Shown: one piece after another, positions 52,521 to 61,110 of the stretch | Layout of the letters: every line of letters starts with the position of its first letter | Numbering within the stretch: position 1 is the stretch's first letter | Origin: Phoronis australis | Taxonomy: Eukaryota; Phoronida; Phoronidae | DNA: 61,110 nt | Direction: 5' to 3' | Assembly: GCA_002633005.1 (NCBI GenBank) | Contig: NMRA01000294.1 | Location: 17,868-78,977, forward strand | The notes under the pieces: model-generated | The model's input: only the letters and a program-made list of their open reading frames with translations | Databases searched by the model: none | What the model was told of the DNA's origin: nothing | Translations under genes and position numbers: made by a program

Positions 52521-55500
52521 CACATTGCTGACCTTGTGCACGTACAACATTGTACAATATACGCGGCACTTAGTGAAAAGGTCGCGTCACTGTCAGTTGT
52601 ATATAAAATCACAGCAAAACCGTCAATTGGTGACCGTCAGACTTTGTAACGGATTTTGAAGTATTTTTCAGGAAACTTAATAGACATTTTGGGAGGAAAT
52701 GGAATTAATAAAAAAAATGCTTTTGAAAATATTGATTACAAGAAATTGACATCCTACAACCTTGCTGTAATACTTCAGTTGACAAAGGATGAAACATTTA
52801 TATATCTTACACAATATACATTTCAAATAAGTTTCATGTTGGAATGGTATTCAGTGTCCTTAATTCTTCAATTTCTAATTTAAAGTTTCATACACGATAA
52901 ACACTTTTATTGGTTCAAATGTACTTTTACATCTGTTTACAAAGTTGTTGCACTGTGTTGTCATTATGGATAACTTATTAATCCCAAAATGTATAGAGGA
53001 GTCTGTCAGTTTGTACTTCAAAATATACTAATCGAATGTTGTTTTCTTTCAGGGAATGTGATCAAGGAGCACAGCAATGCTAAAGCAAGTTTTATATTTT
53101 ACGAGATAGGCATCAGGCTCAGAAACAGTTAGTTATGCCGTGTTGAGGAGGTTGCAGAGCACTAGAGTTCAGTGGAATTGTTTCTCACAAACCTGCTCTA
53201 CTCCTTAGGTATGCACTACTTCAAAATGGCACTGACCATCCATGATCTCACACATTTTATCTTTGTCCCCGCTCCTGTCAAAAAAGGAACAACACATTAT
53301 GCTAGGCAACTGATCCCAGCCATCTTGAGGATGTGCCAACTTTAAAGTCGATATGTCATAAGCGAAACCCGATCAACTCCACCACAACTCAACTTACCTT
53401 TGGCGACATCGGAACTGCCCTTAGTTCCCTGAATTAAACACCAAATGGCGTATTTGAATCATACTCTTGACCTTATGGATTTGAGATTAATAAAAATCTA
53501 CTGCCATTTACGACGAGTAATACCAGACTGGTCAGTGTTATTGTCTGTTTTCCACTTTAATGCACCTATTTTGACTAGATGGAAAGGGTAATTAAGTGTG
53601 GCAGTTAAGCATTCCCTTAGAGTAGAACTCCACAAAACAGATGAGCTGTGGTGTTGGTGGGAAGTTGGTACCAGTTGATTGGTTCAGCCCCATAACCTAA
53701 CAACATAATTGTCTGGTCATACAACAAACGTCCACTCAATACTTTCCCCAACATTGTATCCAATAGCTCACATCAAATTCATACACTGATTGTTAGTACA
53801 ATTAATTTCTATTTTTTTCAGTGTCTCTCTCATATTTTACGTAAACAAACAATTCAGGCTCTCCATACACATTTCAAAGGCTCAACATTCAGGTCTTAAA
53901 GTCTTTATCTCAAAGGGCAATCTAGTTCAAAAACTTAAAAAGATATACCAAATTATAATAAATAATATGTAACATGGCATAATCTTCACCTTCTTGCTGT
54001 AATCAAACTAAAAGCCTTTTTGAGCACAATTTTGTACCTCAGCCGAGATCAGAAAATCATCAACTATTCTTGTCTATTTCCATGACCAGAGTTCCTGTGC
54101 ATCAGTACAGGGAACGATTCCTGAATGACTGTTATGTTCTTGAAAATGTATTGATGTCAGGGTGAGCGCAAATGCGCTGTTATTTTTTTGGTTGTTTTTG
54201 ATTCTCATTTTTATTTATAATACAAATTTGATTATTTATTGTCTAAATTTTACTGTTTTTTGCATATGACGAATGGTTTTATGATAAGCTTGTGATGTAC
54301 GATGCATCTTCCGCAGCCAACACTCACCTACTGAAGTCAGTCCTGACTCATCACGAGGGTATCTCAAATTTCAGTGACAGTACCCGTTTAGGTAATAAAT
54401 TAGAGGAAAAAAATTTCTAGACCAGCAAATGTCTCATTTTTATCGCACTATCGTGAAACTGATGCAAAGTAGCGGCGTGGAGAGAGCAATTGCCGTGTGA
54501 ATATGCGGACGTGTGAGCGCATTTCTGTGTACTTAGAAGCAAATCGGTACCAGCGTTACTGGCCATTAACAAAGAAAGATAGAAAAAAACATTCACAGAC
54601 AGACATGTTTCAACAAACAAGAACAAGTTTAATCTCAAAACTGTGAGATCCACGACCCAAAGCAATCATGCGCCACTGTGCTTGATTTTTCTGCCCAGAC
54701 ACAGTAACCGGTGAAGTAATTCTCTTGCAGTTGCCGCGACTCTTTACCAGGAAAATAATCACTTGCTAAACTGGCTTTGATGTTCAATTACTAGGGAAAA
54801 TATTTTTTAAATGCGACAAAAACTTACAATATAATGGCTCTGTTGTCTAAATACAAAAATTCCATGATTTAAAGCAAACGGGGGGAGGGAGTATAGTGAA
54901 TTGTAGTCAGTGAGCTGTTCATATTGGAAATGGAAAAATATTGCAGTGTTAGGAGCATGACGCATTATATTTCAATCTCTTTGATACACCAATTTCACCA
55001 TTCAAGGCCCGGGCAGCTAATTAATGTGTTCATATTGTGCCGCGGAGCACATCTGACAGACATTCACACAGGCCAGGCAGTGCGGTATGAATGCCTTAAA
55101 ATCGACAAAAAAATAAAACGGCAGAATTGAAAGGGTTTCTTATTTGCTACTTTGGTGTACTTTCTAGCATAGTATGGATAAAGTGCAGGCATCTTCAAAT
55201 TACAAATTGAAAGTGATCGTCAAATATATAATTCATCAAGTGTCCAATTAGATTGTGGATTGGTGGATTGACATATATGCGCGTACACGTGTGTGCGTTA
55301 CCGTTCTTTTAAATTCACTTCACGCCGTCGGTAAGTTCACCGATTTCTCTGTCGTTTCTCAAAAATCAGACATTTAGCTACCATGATTTCTGCACTGATC
55401 AATACCCGAATGTTCACATTGTTATGTAAGTCTAAACCTAATTAAAACTTTGATCAATGAAGAAAGTCTTCTCTTATAGATCAATGTCAATGGTGCATAG

Positions 55501-55554
55501 CCTCACAGATTTCATACAAGCAACAATCTTGTGGAAAAAGATTTCCAAGGTTAC
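52521..55554. other. Gene-poor stretch
   Basis: Only short ORFs without motifs. No recognised repeat. Confidence 0.45.
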
Positions 55555-56385
55555 ATGGAAGGTTCACTACTCTGAAGGCTTGCTACCTTCGGAAGTTCAC
55601 TACTTCAAATGCCCACAATATTCCGAAACCAGAACTCCGACAGTTCATTACTCTGATTTTCTACTAATGATTCAGAACTGACATGAAGAAAGTGTCGTAT
55701 TTGTGTCTATTTAGTAATCATTTAAAGGGTGTGCAAGAGTTGAATAGTCTCAAAATGTTGATTTACATTGTTTACAGAAGAGCCCAGTTCCAATCACTGG
55801 ATCTAACTACAGACTCATTCTCAATTAGGGACATATCATCTGGGGCATGTGTCAGAGATGTAGCGACCATCAGTGGTTTTAAATTTAAGAAAACTGAATG
55901 AGACTTCGTGAAGACTGGCAGGGACAGGGTAGCCTACTAAGTACATTTAGTTTCGATCTGACCGTGCGAGTATATCCAATGGGAGACGTTGAAGCGCAGC
56001 GGCCCTAAACTTTTCTGTCGCGCGGTGAGATAATGCGATCTTGACATGGGATTCATGAATGTATCGTGGTTGATAATTCATCAACATTCCTACCTCATAT
56101 TCTTTTAGAAATGGAAGCACATACTCATTTTTCCATATTCGTAAGACATGCGGACAATTTCATATACACATGAAATCCTAACAAATTGATTTATTAGCAA
56201 GGTGTATTTTTGTCAGTATATTTGCATCTAATAACTGAAGTGCCACTTATTTTTGCATGTAACTATATAACAGTTACACCTGAGTAAGAAATTTTAGACA
56301 TTTTCGGAGTAATGAACCTTCGAAGTGGTGAATCTTCGAAGTAGTGAACCTGCGGAATAGTGAACCTTTGGAATAACGGGCTGTT
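55555..56385. mobile_element. Possible inverted-repeat element with iterated GTTCACTAYTC motifs
   Basis: At 55555-55650 the motif 'aaggttcactactctgaag' recurs about four times in variants ('gaagttcactacttc', 'cagttcattactctg'). At 56305-56385 the inverse complement is iterated ('gagtaatgaaccttcgaag', 'gtggtgaatcttcgaag', 'tagtgaacctgcggaat'). The two blocks face each other like the ends of a DNA element with tandem terminal motifs. The 650 bases between have no transposase. Boundaries are approximate. Confidence 0.5.
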
Positions 56386-56502
56386 CCCATTTCCAGCGCT
56401 GTAAGCAACTTTTAACAAACCTACATGATGGAAAATTACGTCAAGTTATGCTCAGACTAAATATTACTGTCAGAGTATATAACGAGGTTTAATCACTCAT
56501 TT

Positions 56503-58441
56503 AACAAGAGCAACGCAGAGCGTTGAAATGCGCCCACAATTGCACCGCATACGGTATCCTTCTAGGGTTGTTTATTGGTACCATTAAGTGGCCAGTAGAG
56601 GGCATATATGTAGTATGTTGTACTTTGCAAAATGGAAAGGCATGGTCATTGTCTCCTCAATAGGCTAGGGGCAAAATGTGAGTGATCTTCATAATACAAG
56701 CACATCCTATACACCAGTTGATTAAATCACCACAGAAACATAGAATTAAAAACAAATTTACCAACATACGAGATTAGCACAGCATTAGAATGCCAGAAAC
56801 AAATTTCTACTTGGAACTTTTCCTTCATAGTCACGAAGTAACACAAAGTATACACCTGAAGACCTATGAAAATACAGAGGTCAATGTAAAATACTAAAAT
56901 TGCCACTAGAGGCATACCGGTGGTCAGAATCATCCTAAAGTAGTCATCGTCCGTTGTCAACATCACATGAATACACTTGCTCAATTTAAAAAGATCCTGC
57001 AAACGGTTTGGGAGATACAGCCATGGGCGCAAAAAAAAAACTACCACTAGGAGGCGCCACAGTAATCAAAGTCATGGGAAATTCAGCGTCAACCGTCCTC
57101 TTCATAGTAAGAACATACATGACAATTTTCACAATCATACTTATAGCGGTTTGGTTGATAGAGTGGTGGACGCCAAAAAACAGACACAAAAACAGTAAAA
57201 ATGGCCACTGGGTGTCGCAAACTAGGTCGAATCCATCTGAAAACGGGAGGATTGCGTCATTGCACTAATAGGTGCCTACATACCAAATTTCATGAAAATC
57301 CGTTCAAGACTTGTGAAGATACAGAGGTAAATGTAAAAAAATAAAATTGCCACTAGGGGCCACACTGGTAGGCGGATCCGTCCAAAAGTCGTCATCGTCT
57401 GTTGTTAACATAATATAAATACACTTATTAAATTTCGTAAAGATCCTGTGAACGGTTTAGGATATACAGCCACAGGCGCAAAAAAAACTGCCACTAGGAG
57501 GCGCCACAGTAGTCCAAATCGTCTGAAAATCATCGTCAACCGTCCTCTACATAGTAAGCATATACATGCCAATTTTCACAATCATCCTTTGAGCGGTTTG
57601 ATTGATAGAGGGGTGGACGCACAAAAACAGACTCGAAAACAAAAAAATGGCCACTAGGTGGCGCAAACTATGTTGAATCCATCTGAAAACGGAAGGATAT
57701 CGTCATCTCACTAATAGGTGCCTACACACCAAATTTCATGAAAACTCGTTCAGGACTTTTGAAGATACAAAGGTAAGCGTAAAAAAATTAAAATTGCCAC
57801 TAGGGGGCACACCGGTAGTCGGATCCGTCCAAGAGTCGTCATATTTCGTTGTTAACATCATATAAATATACTTACACAATTTCGTAACGATCCTGCAAAC
57901 GGTTTTGGAGATACAGCCATAGGCGCAAAAAAAAAACTGCCACTAGGAGGCGCCACAGTGGTCGAAATCGTCGGAAAATCATCGTCAACCGTCCTCTACA
58001 TAGTAAGCATATACATGCCAATTTTCACAATCATCCTTTGAGCGGTTTGGTTGATAGAGGGGTGGACGCACAAAAACAGACTCGAAAACACTAAAAATGT
58101 CCACTAAGTGGGGCAAACTATGTCGAATCCATCTGAAAACGGCAGGATAGCGTCATCTTACTAATAGGTGCCTACATACCAAATTTCATGAAAATCCGTT
58201 CAGGACTTTTGAAGATACAAAGGTAAGCGTAAAAAACTAAAATTGCCACTAGGGGGCACACCGGAAGTCGGATCCGTCCGAAAGTTCGCACATGCCGTCC
58301 CATTCATGAATGGAACATATGTGCCAAATTTCATGAACGTATGTCAAAGGGTTTTGGAGATAGAGCAGCGGACGCCGCCCGTACGGACGGCCGGAGATGA
58401 CGGCATAATGCATCCACATATAAATATGTGGACCCATAAAA
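56503..58441 (-). mobile_element. Helentron-like element with CTCF-like monomers, copy 3
   Basis: This is the best complete copy. The left hairpin CAACGC-AGA-GCGTTG and ATGCGCCCAC match copies 1 and 4; the right end has CCACATA-TAAA-TATGTGG. Cores mark each monomer at 57044, 57350, 57491, 57651, 57797, 57940, 58101 and 58246. The last six gaps are 141, 160, 146, 143, 161 and 145 bases. Types A (CCACTAGGGGGCAC), B (CCACTAGGAGGCGC) and C (CCACTAGGTGGCGC) cycle with a period of 447-449 bases. An extra site, CCAGTAGAGGGCAT, lies at 56592. Short ORFs across it are repeat by-products. Confidence 0.78.
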
Positions 58442-59814
58442 GGTCCGATTTGAAAGTTTGGCAGGAGGTAACACGAAAACATGAGGCCTACATTGATCAT
58501 TACATCCAAATTTGAGTACTGTTTTCTGCGAGCAACCGTCACCACATCCTCATTTCTGATATTACAAATTCCGTATTATCTCAGGAACATAGAGCTGAGA
58601 ACCATCGTTGGCGTGGATACAGTTTTCCGTTCCCCATAATTAAGCTTCAAGTGCCTTACCAAAAAATCGAGTGTCAACGTTTGCAAAAGGTCCACTTTTC
58701 TAAAAATTTGAACCACTCCCCGCGCAATGCTGGCTACAGGCCTGCGTTGCCCAGAAACAAACCAGGGCCCGGTCTTCAATCTCCGTACTCGGACTCTAAT
58801 CATGGTCAAACTCACACTTCATACTCAACTCGAGTACAGACTCAGCTTTGGTGTATTCAATGTCATACTCGAAAAATCTGTACTCGAAATTTCGAGCACA
58901 TACTCAGTTTTCGAGTGTACTCGAACTGAAGTGTATCTCATCTATATTTTGAGTACGATTTTGAGTAAAAATTCGTAGCCTGTGCTCAAACTTCAAGTTT
59001 GCTATGGCAGTGTGCTTGAAATCGTACTCGAAAATAAATACGAGCCAGAGAACAAAATATCGAAAGGGAACCAAGAAACACAGCAAATCTAAAAAAATAA
59101 GTCCTCTTACCGTATCTCATCACTTCAATTTCAGTTCAGAGATAATAGTTTCATCTTAAATCTTCTTATTCTTCACCTTATTAACCCGCCGTATCACTGT
59201 ATGTTATGGCCGCCATTCTACCTCTACAATTCCTGGCAACAGGCGCATTGTAATCCCTCGTCGGCGAGTTATAACAAGCGTCGAAAGCAGTTGTGGGAAA
59301 AGTCCTGTGAGAAGTTTGTGCTGCCCTTATTTCGGTATGTGAGCCTACGTTTTGTAGGGTTTCCAAAAGACAAGGAGGGGAGGGAAGTTGAAAAAAGTTC
59401 GCTTCCCTGTCAGGTACATTTCTCATCATAACTTATTCATCTATAATTCGTCAATCCCCACATGGAATTCCAGATTTTGTTTGCCGATTTCTAAGTAGAC
59501 GTCTCGTTCCGTTCACTGCCACTGGTGAACTGTGAATGCATGCACAAGTATTGTTTTTTAACTCACGTGCCAAATGTCAACTCACTTGATACATCCCGGT
59601 AAAATACAAAGATACAGTATCAAAGTTTGACATCAGCGTAGGCCTACACAGCAATGGGTTTTATGTCAAGACTAAATTAGCAACAGAGATGTGATGTGAT
59701 AAGCTGTTACATATTTCTTAAGACATTTTCGGGACTGGGTGAGGAACTCAAGAAGTAAAGCTTAATGATTGCCAAATGTATCAAAGAAATGGCATAACAA
59801 TATTTACTGAAACT
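58442..59814. other. Gene-poor stretch
   Basis: It contains the TACTCGA-rich segment at 58770-59045. A plus-strand ORF (59201-59431) includes FVGFPKDKEGRE and ends near a donor-like CAGGTACAT; its likeness to a THAP finger is too weak to call. Confidence 0.4.
58770..59045. repeat. Segment dense in GTACTCGA-type motifs
   Basis: TACTCG, ACTCGAG, CTCGAAA and their complements recur about ten times in 270 bases (for example 58786, 58826, 58868, 58880, 58916, 59018). The core is nearly palindromic. It may be a DNA-element end or a decayed satellite; there is no coding sequence. Confidence 0.5.
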
Positions 59815-61110
59815 AAACAAGAGCAACGCAGAGCGTTGAAATGCGCCCACAATTGCACCGCATACGGTATCCCTCTAGGGTTCTTTAGAGGTACCATAAA
59901 GTGGCCAGTAGAGGGCATATATGTAGTATGTTGTACTTAGCAAAATGGAAAGGCATGGTCATTGTCTCCTCAATAGGCTAGGGGCAAAATGTGAGTAATC
60001 TTCATAATACAAGCACATCATATACACCAGTTGCTTAAAGCACCACAGAAACATAGAATTAAAAACAAATTTACCAACATACGAGATTAGAACAACATTA
60101 GAATGCCAGAAACAAATTTCTACTCGGAACTTTTCCTTCATAGTCACGAAGTAACACAAAGTATACACCTGAAGACCTATGAAAATACAAAGGTGAATGT
60201 AAAATACTAAAATTGCCACTAGAGGCAAATACTAAAATTGCCACTAGTGGCATACCGGTAGTCAGAATCATCCTAAAGTCGTCATCGTCCGTTGTCAACA
60301 TCACATAAATACACTTGCTAAATTTAGTAAAGATCCTGCAAACGCTTTGGGAGATACAGCAATGGGCGCAAAAAAAAACAAAACTGCCACTAGGAGGCAC
60401 CACAGTAGTCCAAATCGTCTAAAAATCATTGTCAGCCGTCTTCCTTATAGTAAGCACATACACGGCAATTTTCACAATCATTCTTTGAGCGGTTTGATTG
60501 ATAGAGGGGTGGACGCAAAAATACAGACTCACTAGGTGGCGCAAACTATGTCGAATCTATCTGAAAACAGGAAGATAGCGTCATCTCACTAATAGGTGCC
60601 TACATACCAAATTTCATGAAAATCCGTTCAGGACTTTTGAAGATACAAAGGTAAGCGTACAAAACTAAAATTGCCACTAGGGGACACACCAGTAGTCGGA
60701 TCCGTCCAAAAGTCGTCATCTTCAGTTGTTAACATCACATAAATATACTTACACAATTTCGTAAAGATCCCACAAAAGGTTTAGGAGATACAGCCATAGG
60801 CGCAAAAAAACAAAACTGCCACTAGGAGGCGCCACAGTAGTCGAAATCGTCGGAAAATCATCGTCAACCGTCCTCTACTTAGTAAGCATATACATGCCAA
60901 TTTTCACAATCATCCTTTGAGCGGTTTGGTTGATAGAGGGGTGGACGCACAAAAACAGACTCAAAAACACTAAAAATGGCCACTAGGTGGCGCAAACTAC
61001 GTCAAATCCATCTGAAAACGGGAGGATAGCGTCATCTTACTAAAAGGTGCCTATATACCACATTTCATGAAAATCCGTTCAGGACTTTTGAAGATACAAA
61101 GGTAAGCGTA
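59815..61110 (-). mobile_element. Helentron-like element with CTCF-like monomers, copy 4 (cut by window end)
   Basis: The left end matches copies 1 and 3 (AACAAGAG-type start, hairpin, ATGCGCCCAC). Bases 59845-60360 are collinear with copies 1 and 3. Cores include 59905 (CCAGTAGAGGGCAT), 60387 (CCACTAGGAGGCAC), 60674 (CCACTAGGGGACAC), 60829 (CCACTAGGAGGCGC) and 60980 (CCACTAGGTGGCGC). A 20-base gap near 60530 removed part of a type C core. The array continues past 61110, so its length is unknown. Confidence 0.78.

Noticed and set aside
56977-58515. Chains of ORFs with similar peptides (for example GDTAMGAKK, VPNFMNVCQRVLEI) in the array copies
   Set aside because: They arise from translating the tandem monomers, and the same peptides appear in every copy with random frames and stops. 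The arrays are not protein-coding.
59181-59431. Possible THAP exon around FVGFPKDKEGRE with a donor-like GTACAT
   Set aside because: No Cys pair before it and no CxxHF after it; the resemblance rests on one short motif.
17671-61110. Reading the array family as a CRISPR array or bacterial repeat
   Set aside because: Monomers are about 150 bases with no short identical repeat plus unique spacer pattern, no cas genes are present, and all other content is animal-type.

Overview
The window looks like intergenic and intronic DNA from an invertebrate animal genome, most likely a marine one. It is AT-rich and has no bacterial gene order. It is dominated by decayed transposable elements of animal-typical classes: BEL/Pao, Ty3/Gypsy, Penelope-like (PLE), non-LTR, Kolobok, PIF/Harbinger, and Helentron-like repeats with internal tandem arrays. 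The few host-like coding pieces look like short exons with splice signals. I cannot name the species. Two single N bases mark assembly joins.

Layout. 1-255 holds the end of a BEL/Pao pol fragment. 256-6361 is a nearly complete minus-strand BEL/Pao element with two LTRs and a broken gag-pol. 6368-9284 is the 3' part of a second BEL/Pao element on the plus strand, with RNase H, integrase and LTR. 9977-14554 is a PLE locus made of two copies head to head, with an OTU-like first ORF. 14555-20445 is gene-poor and holds a non-LTR fragment, a Helentron-like array (17671-18748) and a THAP-like remnant. 20446-31300 holds three candidate host exons on the minus strand, two related inverted-repeat elements, a decayed non-LTR pol, a microsatellite and a tandem repeat. 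31300-34925 is a second head-to-head PLE pair, split by a 2.3 kb insert that carries a Harbinger remnant. 35314-37040 is a second Helentron-like array. 37983-39307 is a fold-back Kolobok element with THAP coding. 39600-46545 holds an old array copy, two further candidate exons and a THAP remnant. 46546-51386 is a full Ty3/Gypsy insertion with a 5-bp target duplication, placed inside another old array copy. 51392-56502 holds a non-LTR endonuclease remnant and an inverted-repeat element. 56503-61110 holds two more Helentron-like arrays, the last running off the window.

The most interesting signal is the dispersed array family. Four young copies (17.7, 35.3, 56.5 and 59.8 kb) and at least two old ones lie in the same orientation. 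Each has terminal hairpins and a 10-bp subterminal inverted repeat. Inside are roughly 150-bp monomers of three types that cycle with a period of about 448 bp. Most monomers begin with a sequence matching the CTCF core consensus exactly or nearly so. The family could therefore spread clusters of same-facing CTCF-like sites.

No retroelement ORF here is intact. The two PLE loci show the same unusual head-to-head structure and carry hammerhead-like motifs in their 3' tails. All function statements rest on motif reading from the sequence; no database search was run.
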